From Paludibacteraceae bacterium (lineage in GTDB: Bacteria > Bacteroidota > Bacteroidia > Bacteroidales > Paludibacteraceae), in NCBI GenBank assembly GCA_024401515.1, contig JAKSKY010000007.1:1-42655 (forward strand): 42,655 bases of DNA, given 5' to 3'. A program made the translations under genes and the position numbers. A model generated the notes under the pieces. The model was not told the DNA's origin. It worked only from the letters and a program-made list of their open reading frames with translations, and made no database searches. This document shows positions 26,579 through 34,996 of the stretch, in pieces. Numbering within the stretch: the first letter of the stretch is position 1; each line of letters starts with the position of its first letter.

Positions 26579-26596
26579 AACAATCTGTAGATTGTT
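26579..26596 (+). promoter_or_regulatory. Hairpin near the 5' end of the module 3 leader
   Basis: AACAATCT and AGATTGTT form a perfect 8-bp inverted repeat with GT between them, about 20 nt downstream of the predicted start of transcription. It has no T-run. Its place resembles the hairpin in the module 1 leader at 6334-6354, although the sequences differ. Confidence 0.5.
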
Positions 26597-26845
26597 GGAT
26601 TTCTAAGAAGAGGATACGTGAATGCGATGTATAAATGTGTTTATGTTCGGAGATGCATGTTTCTTGACGCAATTCATTTATACGGTTAATTTGAATGATT
26701 GATGTGTTGAATTGATGTGAATTCTAGATGTGAAGTATAGGTGTGTCGGACATACAGGTCTACCTAAGCTCAAAGGGTCGTCGAATCTCCATTCTTTTTC
26801 ATCCCGGATGTCATGGATTGGTAATACATTGAAACTATATTGTAT

Positions 26846-27700
26846 ATGAATTTATTAAATCACGGAAAATTTGGTTTTATTCTTTTGCTTTGGGTTGCGC
26901 TTTGTTCTTCGTGCAATACCCAGAAAAAAATCGTCTATATCCAGGATACGGAGAATATGACCAAGTTGAAGAATACCTATGAGGAGAATATCACCTTGAA
27001 GCCGGAAGATCAGGTCTTCATCATTGTCAGCTGCCGTGATCCGCAAATATCCGCCATGTTTAATCTTCCATACTACACCAACCGTATCGGTGGAGTAGAG
27101 TCATTCACCTCATCGAACTATACGCTCAATAGCTATACATCCGCATCCAATGTGATGGGATATACGGTCGATCCGGACGGAAACATCGATTTCCCGGTCT
27201 TGGGAAAGATTAAGATCGGTGGCTTGAAACGTTTGGAAGTGGTGGAGTTAATCAAACAAAAGTTGATTGAGAGCAGCCAAATAAAGGATCCTGTCGTAAC
27301 GGTGGAATACATGAATTTGGGTGTCTCCGTGTTGGGAGAGGTGGTTCGTCCAGGTCGTTTCAGAATTGACCGTGACCACTATTCCTTCTTCGACGCACTA
27401 GGTATGGCAGGTGATTTGACCATCAACGGACAAAGAAAGAATGTGACTTTGATCCGCCACACAGACGATGGCGACCAAGTATATAAATTGGATCTCACCA
27501 ATGCGCAAAGTATCTATTCATCCCCTGCCTTCTACGTGCAACAGGGTGATGTGATCTATGTGGCGCCTACATCGAAACGTGCCAGAGAGTCTTCTGTCAA
27601 TGGTAATACGGTCCGTTCCGCCGGATTCTGGGTATCCATCGCCTCCGCGATGACCTCCGTGGCGGTATTGGTAACCAACCTAACCATTCGCAATAAATAA
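26846..27700 (+). CDS. Wza-like polysaccharide export lipoprotein (copy 3)
   Basis: The reading frame opens at a TTG, but the ATG at 26846 gives a 284-aa protein with a normal signal peptide ending in LCSSC (C23 in this numbering). The Poly_export domain holds PEDQVFIIVSCRDPQISAMF and a SLBB-like domain begins VSVLGEVVRPGRFRI. It has the same architecture as the copies at 7780 and 20225 but differs at roughly half the residues and carries an extra Ser/Thr/Asn-rich stretch near residues 70-87. It is followed 33 nt later by its own Wzc and so belongs to a separate export system. Confidence 0.9.
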   Translation: MNLLNHGKFGFILLLWVALCSSCNTQKKIVYIQDTENMTKLKNTYEENITLKPEDQVFIIVSCRDPQISAMFNLPYYTNRIGGVESFTSSNYTLNSYTSASNVMGYTVDPDGNIDFPVLGKIKIGGLKRLEVVELIKQKLIESSQIKDPVVTVEYMNLGVSVLGEVVRPGRFRIDRDHYSFFDALGMAGDLTINGQRKNVTLIRHTDDGDQVYKLDLTNAQSIYSSPAFYVQQGDVIYVAPTSKRARESSVNGNTVRSAGFWVSIASAMTSVAVLVTNLTIRNK

Positions 27701-27733
27701 TTGACATCGAATCTTTCTTAACTGAACATTATA

Positions 27734-30130
27734 ATGGCAAATAATAACGCAAATACGAGAAATAATATCCAACATCCCAAGGATGATATCCTATTGCAGG
27801 ATATTTTCAGCATCTACATCTCCAAATGGAAGTGGATTCTTCTCTCCGTGCTTTTGTGTTTGGGCATTGGTATCTACCATATCTTGACCACAGCACCGAT
27901 GTACAAGGTGACCTCTTCTGTTTTGTTGAAGCAGGATAAGGATGGTCAAGCATTGTTGGGAAATGTGGCGATGTCCATGACAGATATCGGTTTGTCGCAA
28001 GTCAATATCAATACCTCCAATGTCATCATGACATTCCAAACACCTGATATTACACACACGGCGATTCAAAGATTGCATTTGAACGATAAGTACAGTGTGC
28101 AAGGTTCTTTTAGGGAGGAGTTGCTTTATGGTTCCAATTTGCCGATCAGACTCTCATTCTTAGATCATCCATATACGGGAAGTTGTTCCTTGGTGGCCCA
28201 AATGACAGAGAGTGATTTGGTGGAACTCTCCAATTTTGTTGTCGAAGGAGTTCCTTCTGACGAGAAGTATTCCGTTGGTTTGGGTGATACGATTGGTACC
28301 ACATTCGGTAAGATTGTCGTGCAAAAGAATGAACGTTATAAGGGAGAGGGGTTGGATAAACCAATCAACGTCTCTCACATTAGCTCATATAGCGCCATCG
28401 GTGAATTCCAAGGTAAATTGGGTGTGGCCCTTCGTGATAAGATGGGTACCGTCTTCGATTTGACCTTCAATGATCAGAGCCGTGAACGTGCCATCGACGC
28501 TTTGAAGATGATCGTGAATGTTTACGACGAATTCTGGATGCAGGATAAGAACCAAGTGACCCTTAGCACGGTTGAGTTCATTACCCAACGACTTAGAATG
28601 TTGGAGGATGATTTGAACTCTGTCGATGGTGAAATTGCTACCTATAAGAGTTCGCAGAGAATTCCTGATATTGTGGCGACCGCCCACTATGATTTGACCA
28701 TGGCCGGAGAGAATGAACGCAAATTGCAGCAGTCAAACAATGAGTTGTCCGTAGCTCAACTTTTGTTGAACTACATGAAGAACAGCAAGGACAAATTGTT
28801 GCCTGCCAATGTCGGTGTTTCCGAACAAAGCATTCAGTCCCAAATCGCCGAATATAACAAGTTGACACTACAACGTGGCCGATTTGTCGAGAATAGTAGT
28901 GAAGAGAATTTGTTGGTTAAGGATATCGATAATCAATTGAATGCGTTGAGAAGCGCCATCATCAGTTCTGTCGAGAACTACATTGCGGCGATCCAATTGC
29001 AGTTGAACGCTTACCAAACCAATAAGCACGAAATCAATTCCCGCATCAGTTCCAATCCGAAACAGGCGGGTCACTTGCTCTCCGCAGAGCGTCAACAGAA
29101 GGTGAAGGAGGGTCTTTACCTTTTCTTGTTGCAAAAGAAGGAGGAGTTTGAGATTTCGCAGGCATTTACCGCTTATGACACCCGTGTGATCATGCAACCG
29201 GAGTTGGGTGGAGGAGATGCGCCATTCTCACCAAACAACCGCAACGTCATCGTCTTGGCCTTGCTGTTAGGTTTGGTCATCCCATTCGCGATTTTGTACT
29301 TGAAGGAGTTGATGAATACAAGGGTGCGTGGCCGCAAGGATTTGGAGGTGCTTTCCATTCCATATATGGGTGAGATTCCGTTGTATTCCCAAAAGAACAG
29401 ACTCAACTTCTTCTCATTTATGCGTAAGGAGGATAACAACGCTCCTGTGGAATTGGTCGTGAAACCACAAAGCCGTGACGTCATCAATGAGGCTTTCCGC
29501 GTCATCCGTACCAATACGGAGTTCATGTGCAAGGAGAGGGGAGCCACCACCATTATGGTGACATCCGCCAATGTGAACAGTGGAAAGACATTTATATCCA
29601 GCAACTTGGCCCTTTCATTCGCCATCAACGGCAAACGTGTCATCGCGATCGACCTGGACCTTCGTAAGGAGACCCTTTCGAAGACATTCGATTGTCCGAA
29701 AGGCAAAGGTGTGGTCGATTACTTGAGTGGCAACGAGAAAGATTTCCATAAGTTGATCGACCATCAGACCTTGGATCTCCTACCAGCCGGTAAATTACCG
29801 CCAAACCCAGCTGAGTTGTTGACTTCCAACCGATTAGGCGAGTTGATCGAGGCTTTGCGAAAAGAGTATGATTATATCTTCATCGATTGTCCGCCGGTTG
29901 AGATTGTCACCGATGCCGATATCATCAAACAGTGGGCTGATTTGACCCTCTTCGTTGTCAGGGCGAACCTCTTGGAGAAGAGCATCCTGCCGGATATCGA
30001 GAAGTATTACACCGACAAACGCTTCGAAAGATTGGCCATTGTCTTGAATGGTACCGAGGCGGTCGGACACTATGGTTATAAGTACGGATACTACAAGAGT
30101 AAGTACGGTTATTACGCCGAGTACAAATAA
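27734..30130 (+). CDS. Wzc-like chain-length determinant tyrosine autokinase (copy 2)
   Basis: The 798-aa protein has the same layout as the Wzc at 8638: two membrane segments flanking a coiled-coil-rich periplasmic domain, then a BY-kinase with Walker A SANVNSGKTF (about 610-620), Walker A' VIAIDLDLRK, and Walker B IFIDCPPVEIVTDAD. The C-terminal tail is striking: nine tyrosines between Y780 and Y797, mostly in GY or GYY repeats. No phosphatase gene follows. A terminator-like hairpin lies after the stop, so much transcription may end here before the flippase and glycosyltransferases. Confidence 0.92.
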   Translation: MANNNANTRNNIQHPKDDILLQDIFSIYISKWKWILLSVLLCLGIGIYHILTTAPMYKVTSSVLLKQDKDGQALLGNVAMSMTDIGLSQVNINTSNVIMTFQTPDITHTAIQRLHLNDKYSVQGSFREELLYGSNLPIRLSFLDHPYTGSCSLVAQMTESDLVELSNFVVEGVPSDEKYSVGLGDTIGTTFGKIVVQKNERYKGEGLDKPINVSHISSYSAIGEFQGKLGVALRDKMGTVFDLTFNDQSRERAIDALKMIVNVYDEFWMQDKNQVTLSTVEFITQRLRMLEDDLNSVDGEIATYKSSQRIPDIVATAHYDLTMAGENERKLQQSNNELSVAQLLLNYMKNSKDKLLPANVGVSEQSIQSQIAEYNKLTLQRGRFVENSSEENLLVKDIDNQLNALRSAIISSVENYIAAIQLQLNAYQTNKHEINSRISSNPKQAGHLLSAERQQKVKEGLYLFLLQKKEEFEISQAFTAYDTRVIMQPELGGGDAPFSPNNRNVIVLALLLGLVIPFAILYLKELMNTRVRGRKDLEVLSIPYMGEIPLYSQKNRLNFFSFMRKEDNNAPVELVVKPQSRDVINEAFRVIRTNTEFMCKERGATTIMVTSANVNSGKTFISSNLALSFAINGKRVIAIDLDLRKETLSKTFDCPKGKGVVDYLSGNEKDFHKLIDHQTLDLLPAGKLPPNPAELLTSNRLGELIEALRKEYDYIFIDCPPVEIVTDADIIKQWADLTLFVVRANLLEKSILPDIEKYYTDKRFERLAIVLNGTEAVGHYGYKYGYYKSKYGYYAEYK

Positions 30131-30139
30131 ATCCATCAT

Positions 30140-30173
30140 AAGAGAAAGGATCATCTGGTTCTTTCTCTTTTTT
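30140..30173 (+). terminator. Intrinsic terminator after the second wzc
   Basis: AAGAGAAAG and CTTTCTCTT form a perfect 9-bp stem around a 12-nt loop, running directly into a T-run at 30168-30173. It lies between wzc and the flippase gene that starts at 30196, so it could make expression of the downstream genes partial. Confidence 0.7.
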
Positions 30174-30195
30174 CATACCCTTATTTTTATCCTTT

Positions 30196-31701
30196 ATGAG
30201 TCGAATCGTCACAAACGCTTTCTTTCTCTATGTCAGAATGTTGGTTGTGATGGTGATCTCCATCTTCACCACACGTATCATTCTACAGACACTTGGGGCG
30301 GAAGACTTCGGCCTTTTCTATACCGTTGCGGGAGTGGTCTCTCTGCTCTCCTTCGTGACCTCTTCGATGAGCAGCGCCACCTCGCGCTTCATCGCTTATG
30401 AGATAGGGAAGAGTGAGGAGGGGAATGTACAGGAAGTCTTCACCTCCGCATGGACCATCCATGCCCTTTTAGCGCTCCTTTTCGCCCTTTTGGTAGAGAC
30501 GGTCGGTGTATGGTTCCTCAACCATTATTTGAAAATTCCGGCAGGACGTGAGTGGGTTGCCAATGTTTTGCTTCAGCTATCGGTGGCCATGTCTGTGCTA
30601 TCTGTTTTACAAGTTCCTTTTACCGCCTCTGTAATGGCCCATGAGAAAATGAATGTATTTGCGGCGATAGAGGTGGGGGTTGTCGTCCTAAAATTATTGA
30701 TTCTCTATTTGGTGCCCTATATAGATTATGACCAGGTGATCGTATATGGTGCCTTGCTGCTATTCATTTCCTTGTTGAGTTTCTTGTTTTACATGATTTA
30801 CTGCAATAGGGCGCTAGGCAATTGTGACATGTGTTATTCCCTAAAGAGTGGCTATGTGAAAAAGATGTTCCACTTTTCAGGTTGGGATCTCTTTGGAAAT
30901 TTAAGTGTCGCCGCACGTTCTCAAGGTGTGATTGTCGTACTGGAGTGTTTCTTTGGAACCGTGATGGTGACAGCCGCATCCATCGCCATGAGAGTTCAAA
31001 TCTCCGTGATGTCTTTCGCAAGTAATGTAATGGCTGCTTTTCGTCCTCAGATCGTGAAGTCTTACGCGACTGGCGATTATACGATGGTGGACCGTTTGGT
31101 TCGGAATGCGGGTGTCTATACCTCTTTGTTGCTCTATTTGGTGACTGTCCCCGTCATTTTGGATATGGACTTCATCTTTACAAAGTGGTTGGGAAAGTTC
31201 CCCGCATATACAACCGAGTTTTGCCGTTTGACGCTGATATTCAATATTTTCGCCAACTTTTCCAGTGTTGTGATTAGTGCTATACACGCCAATGGAAACA
31301 TCAAGCGCCCTAGCTTTATCAATGGGTCGCTCTATTTATCTGTCATACCCATATCCGTTCTTATGTTTAAAATGGATTTGTCGCCCGTTTATGTTTATCT
31401 CTATAACATTGCGGCCGTTTCATTGGGTATGCTCTCCAACGTATGGACACTACATCTTTTGATGCCCGCTTTCCACATGGGAAAATTCCTTTTCAATGTT
31501 CTTTTTAAATCGTTATTGGTAGGCGCATCGGCATTCTTCTTAGCCTACATCGCCTCCACCTATTTTGAACCATCTTGGTACAGGACACTACTTATTTGCC
31601 TTGTATCTACACTTTCTATCATCGTTTTAGCCCTAACCATCCTCTTGGACAAGGAAGAGGTGAAGGCGGTTAAAAATAAGCTTACAGCATATGTCAGATA
31701 A
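30196..31701 (+). CDS. Wzx-like flippase (MOP superfamily), copy 2
   Basis: This is a 501-aa polytopic membrane protein. FLYVRMLVVMVISIFTTRII at the N-terminus and the internal FSGWDLFGNLSVAARSQGVI match the Bacteroidota polysaccharide-flippase group that also includes the protein at 39454. It would flip lipid-linked oligosaccharides. Its stop overlaps the start of the following GT2 by 11 nt, so the two are translationally coupled. Confidence 0.88.
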   Translation: MSRIVTNAFFLYVRMLVVMVISIFTTRIILQTLGAEDFGLFYTVAGVVSLLSFVTSSMSSATSRFIAYEIGKSEEGNVQEVFTSAWTIHALLALLFALLVETVGVWFLNHYLKIPAGREWVANVLLQLSVAMSVLSVLQVPFTASVMAHEKMNVFAAIEVGVVVLKLLILYLVPYIDYDQVIVYGALLLFISLLSFLFYMIYCNRALGNCDMCYSLKSGYVKKMFHFSGWDLFGNLSVAARSQGVIVVLECFFGTVMVTAASIAMRVQISVMSFASNVMAAFRPQIVKSYATGDYTMVDRLVRNAGVYTSLLLYLVTVPVILDMDFIFTKWLGKFPAYTTEFCRLTLIFNIFANFSSVVISAIHANGNIKRPSFINGSLYLSVIPISVLMFKMDLSPVYVYLYNIAAVSLGMLSNVWTLHLLMPAFHMGKFLFNVLFKSLLVGASAFFLAYIASTYFEPSWYRTLLICLVSTLSIIVLALTILLDKEEVKAVKNKLTAYVR

Positions 31702-32722
31702 ATTAGTCTCCGTTATTACGCCTTGCTACAATACAGCCCAATATTTGCCTAGATTGCTCGATTCTCTGCTTCGGCAGAGCTATCAGCACATGGAGGTCAT
31801 CGCCGTGGATGACGGTTCCACGGACGATACGATGACGGTTTTATCCTCATACGCGAAACGTTTTGAAGAGAAAGGGTACTCCTATCAGGTGCTCCATCAA
31901 GAGAATCAAGGTCAATCCGTTGCGATAAATAGGGCGCTTAAATTGATTCATGGCGATTATTTGCTGTGGCCGGACTCTGACGATTATTATGCGTCGGATG
32001 AGGCGATAGAGAAGATGGTGGGCGCTTTGGAGCGATCCGACAACTCTTTTCGTATGGTCCGTTCACAAGTGAAGATTGTCCGTGATCCTGACCTACAACC
32101 GATAAAAACTGAGGGCGAAGGACGTCCCTATGAAGAGGAGAGTACGCTCTTCGACGATATGATATTTTACAGGAATGGTTTTTACTTCTCTTCCGGCGTC
32201 TATATGGTGGATGTGGTAACCTTGCGGGAGTTGACTGATATGGACATCTATACGACAAGACTCGGTGGCCAAAATTGGCAGCTGGTCTTGCCGATTTTGT
32301 ATCACTACCGGTGTCTTACGATCGCAGAACCTTTGTATCATATTGTCGAAAGAAGCTCTTCCCATAGTCGTGGACAATTTGTCGGTGTGGAAAAAGAGAC
32401 GGCCCGCAATGAAGCCTATCGGTCGATTCTGTACGAGACCTTATCCCGTATAAAAGGAATGCCGGAAGCGCAATTGAAGGATTATCTTCAAAGAGTGATG
32501 GAGAAGTTTGATCTGCAGCGTTTGGCTATCGCCATTCGTTCCCATGATAAGCTATATGCCCGCATTGCCTTGGAAGAGGCGAAAACCCATGGTACCCAAT
32601 TACCTATCATAATCCATGCGATAGGCTGCTTGGTCGCCCATCCGTTGGGAAATCACATCTATCGTGCTTATAAAAGATTGAGCGTATGCCTACGGAATAT
32701 CATTTCGAGGCGCGATAGATGA
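31691..32722 (+). CDS. GT2 glycosyltransferase
   Basis: The 343-aa protein has the GT2 core: SVITPCYNTAQYLPRLLDSL, VDDGSTDDT (39-47), and the metal-binding WPDSDDYY (D95-D98). It overlaps the flippase gene by 11 nt. The C-terminal 60 residues are basic and helical with a hydrophobic face. The donor sugar cannot be inferred. It is followed by a 158-bp AT-rich gap. Confidence 0.9.
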   Translation: MSDKLVSVITPCYNTAQYLPRLLDSLLRQSYQHMEVIAVDDGSTDDTMTVLSSYAKRFEEKGYSYQVLHQENQGQSVAINRALKLIHGDYLLWPDSDDYYASDEAIEKMVGALERSDNSFRMVRSQVKIVRDPDLQPIKTEGEGRPYEEESTLFDDMIFYRNGFYFSSGVYMVDVVTLRELTDMDIYTTRLGGQNWQLVLPILYHYRCLTIAEPLYHIVERSSSHSRGQFVGVEKETARNEAYRSILYETLSRIKGMPEAQLKDYLQRVMEKFDLQRLAIAIRSHDKLYARIALEEAKTHGTQLPIIIHAIGCLVAHPLGNHIYRAYKRLSVCLRNIISRRDR

Positions 32723-32880
32723 ATTTCTTCGCAAAATTTATTTTTGATATTGTAATTCCATTGGAAACTATTATCTTTACTTAAGTATTTTCGGTCGTCC
32801 TACGATAACGATTGAAATAGTATGTTTCTTGTAAACGAGAATTGATCAGACGATTGATATACAAAGTATAATCTTGTGTT

Positions 32881-33870
32881 ATGAGTAGTAATACCCCTTC
32901 AGTATCCATCATATGCCCCGTCTACCAAGCCGAGGCTTATCTGAGACGTTGCGTGGATTCCATCCTGGCGCAACGCTTCACCGATTTTGAATTACTGTTG
33001 GTGGATGACGGTAGCCGTGACACAAGTGGCGCCATCTGCGACGAATATGCCCAAAAGGATAGCCGCGTGCGTGTTTTACACAAAGAGAATGGGGGCGTGT
33101 GCAGTGCTAGAAACAGAGGCATAGATGAGGCGCAAGGCGAGTATACCATCCATGCAGATCCCGATGATTGGGTGGAGCCTGATTTTTTGGAGGAACTTTA
33201 TCGCGCGGCGAAAGCTAGTGATGCGGATATGGTCCTTTGCGATTTCTTCCAAAATGTCGGTAACGAGCAATATTATATCAAACAGGAGCCTTCCGGCCTC
33301 GACCATCAAACCCTCTTGAATGATCTATTCAATGGTTTGCATGGTAGTTGTTGGAACAAATTGGTGCGACGTGCCTCCTATCAGGAGCGTAACCTCCGTT
33401 TCCCTGAGAATCTGACGATTTGGGAGGATCTCTACTTCAATGCCACGCTATGCATGGAGGAGATCAAGATCGCCTATGTGGCGAAAGCACTCTATCACTA
33501 TGATTTCTCCATCAACGCCAACTCGTTGGTGCGTATGGGCAATCAACGTACCGTCGATTCGCAAAAGTGGGTCATAGACTCCTTCGAGCGTCGATTGGGC
33601 AGCTCTAGCCAATTGGATGAATTGAAGATAATGACTAAGGAGCGCGCCTTTTTCACACGTCCACAGACAGGCAAACAAATCGTCTCCCTCTATTCGGAGG
33701 TGAATGAGAAGTATTTAGACCGTAAAAATTACAAACATCCGGTATGGCGCGCACTCTCCACTTCGTTGCGCTTTCCGTTCCTTTATCCATTGGTGGAGCG
33801 CTTTCTGGCTTTCGAAATATGCGTTAGGCAAGGTGTTCATTATTTGGTGAATAAGATAAAAGGACGATGA
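32881..33870 (+). CDS. GT2 glycosyltransferase with DPDD motif
   Basis: This 329-aa GT2 protein shows SIICPVYQAEAYLRRCVDSI and VDDGSRDTSG (41-50). The usual DSDD metal motif reads HADPDDWVEP (D93, P94, D95, D96), a variant that keeps the acidic residues. The segment CWNKLVRRASY further in is typical of capsule GT2 enzymes. It stands alone, with gaps of 158 and 141 bp on either side, so it may be transcribed separately. Confidence 0.88.
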   Translation: MSSNTPSVSIICPVYQAEAYLRRCVDSILAQRFTDFELLLVDDGSRDTSGAICDEYAQKDSRVRVLHKENGGVCSARNRGIDEAQGEYTIHADPDDWVEPDFLEELYRAAKASDADMVLCDFFQNVGNEQYYIKQEPSGLDHQTLLNDLFNGLHGSCWNKLVRRASYQERNLRFPENLTIWEDLYFNATLCMEEIKIAYVAKALYHYDFSINANSLVRMGNQRTVDSQKWVIDSFERRLGSSSQLDELKIMTKERAFFTRPQTGKQIVSLYSEVNEKYLDRKNYKHPVWRALSTSLRFPFLYPLVERFLAFEICVRQGVHYLVNKIKGR

Positions 33871-33909
33871 AGAGTGGCCGAATTAGATGAATATATCTGA
33901 TTTTTTCTC

Positions 33910-33917
33910 TATATTTG
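33910..33917 (+). promoter_or_regulatory. Possible -7 box before the third GT2 gene
   Basis: TATATTTG fits the TAnnTTTG consensus about 95 nt before the ATG at 34012. I find no TTTG at the expected -33 distance. A hairpin follows in the leader. Confidence 0.4.
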
Positions 33918-33944
33918 CCGCTTGAAGATGATTTTTCGGTTATT

Positions 33945-33983
33945 CCTAGGCAAGTTTAAGGGAAAGTTGATGACTTGCTTAGG
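33945..33983 (+). promoter_or_regulatory. Leader hairpin upstream of the GT2 gene at 34012
   Basis: CCTAGGCAAGT and ACTTGCTTAGG form an 11-bp stem with one G-U pair around a 17-nt loop. It lies between the -7 box at 33910 and the start codon, and no T-run follows. It is probably a 5' UTR structure of unknown role. Confidence 0.5.
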
Positions 33984-34011
33984 TATTTAACTGGGAGTTA
34001 ATGAATTATAT

Positions 34012-34941
34012 ATGGATACAGTGAAACCCAAAGTTTCGGTGATTGTTCCAGTTTATGGGGTTGAGAAGTTCATTGAAAAATGTGCTCGATCCCTGTTTGA
34101 TCAGACTTTCCGCGATGTGGAGTACATTTTTGTGGACGATTGCACAAAAGATGGTTCCATCAGCGTGTTGGAGTCGGTGATGGCTGAATATCCTGAATTA
34201 AATGTGAGGATTGTACGAAAGGAGCAGAACGGCGGCTTGCCTCAGGCGAGACGTAGCGGTTTGTTGTGCGCTTCCGGCGACTACATCCTGCATATAGATT
34301 CCGACGACTGGGTGGAGCCAAATATGATTGAGACCCTCTACAACAAGGCGATGGAGACCGGAGCCGAAATGGTCATCTGTAATTGGGTGGAGGAGTACCT
34401 CGACCATCAGGAGGTTAAGACGCAGCCTGCGATGAACCGGGATGATTATTACCATAACATCTTGTCTTTGGAGGCGGGTGCGTACGTGTGGTCCCGATTG
34501 GTGAAAAGAAGTTTGTACGAAGGGGTCGAATTCCCTACCTACAACATGTTCGAGGATTATGTGATCACTTCGCAACTATTGGCGAATTGCAAGCAGGTAG
34601 CCTTCGTATCCGATGTATTATACCACTATCTACGTTACAATGTTAACTCAATCCGCGCCACAGCGGAAAAGAAGCGTATATTGACCCAAGAGATCCACAA
34701 TATCTTCTTGGTATATAACCGTGTCAAAGATGAATTCCCTGCCGATAAAAAGTCCAGGGCCCTTGGTCGAATGCTTTTCGCGATGGGCTGGCACACCATG
34801 AGACGTCGTCTCTACTGCCATTTGTCCGATGAGGAGCGCGCCAAGATCAAGGAGGGTGTGTTGATTCATTTGCCTAATACAAATTTGGGCTTCTCCTACA
34901 TCAAACAGTTGATCCTTTACATAGGCAACCGTCTATCATGA
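34012..34941 (+). CDS. GT2 glycosyltransferase
   Basis: The 309-aa GT2 protein carries VSVIVPVYGVEKFIEKCARS, VDDCTKDGS (41-49), and HIDSDDWVEP with D96-D99. It resembles the GT2 at 32881 in layout, including a VWSRLVKRSLY segment in place of CWNKLVRRASY, which suggests a shared origin within the cluster. It precedes the ligase gene by 55 nt. Confidence 0.9.
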   Translation: MDTVKPKVSVIVPVYGVEKFIEKCARSLFDQTFRDVEYIFVDDCTKDGSISVLESVMAEYPELNVRIVRKEQNGGLPQARRSGLLCASGDYILHIDSDDWVEPNMIETLYNKAMETGAEMVICNWVEEYLDHQEVKTQPAMNRDDYYHNILSLEAGAYVWSRLVKRSLYEGVEFPTYNMFEDYVITSQLLANCKQVAFVSDVLYHYLRYNVNSIRATAEKKRILTQEIHNIFLVYNRVKDEFPADKKSRALGRMLFAMGWHTMRRRLYCHLSDEERAKIKEGVLIHLPNTNLGFSYIKQLILYIGNRLS

Positions 34942-34996
34942 ATTTCTAAGTGACGTTTTGCATATTCACGTTTTCTAAATTAACCTATCCTTTTTT

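Larger units (their letters stand above)
26461..26845. other. Intergenic region and leader of module 3
   Basis: This 385-bp gap holds a strong promoter-like pair (26523-26552), a hairpin at 26579-26596, and then about 250 nt of untranslated leader with repeated 'gatgtg' words. I find no convincing gene. A 26-codon reading frame at 26622-26702 lacks support. Confidence 0.65.

Noticed and set aside
26622-26702. A 26-codon reading frame in the module 3 leader
   Set aside because: It has no purine-rich start signal and an unremarkable sequence; it looks like chance in AT-rich DNA.
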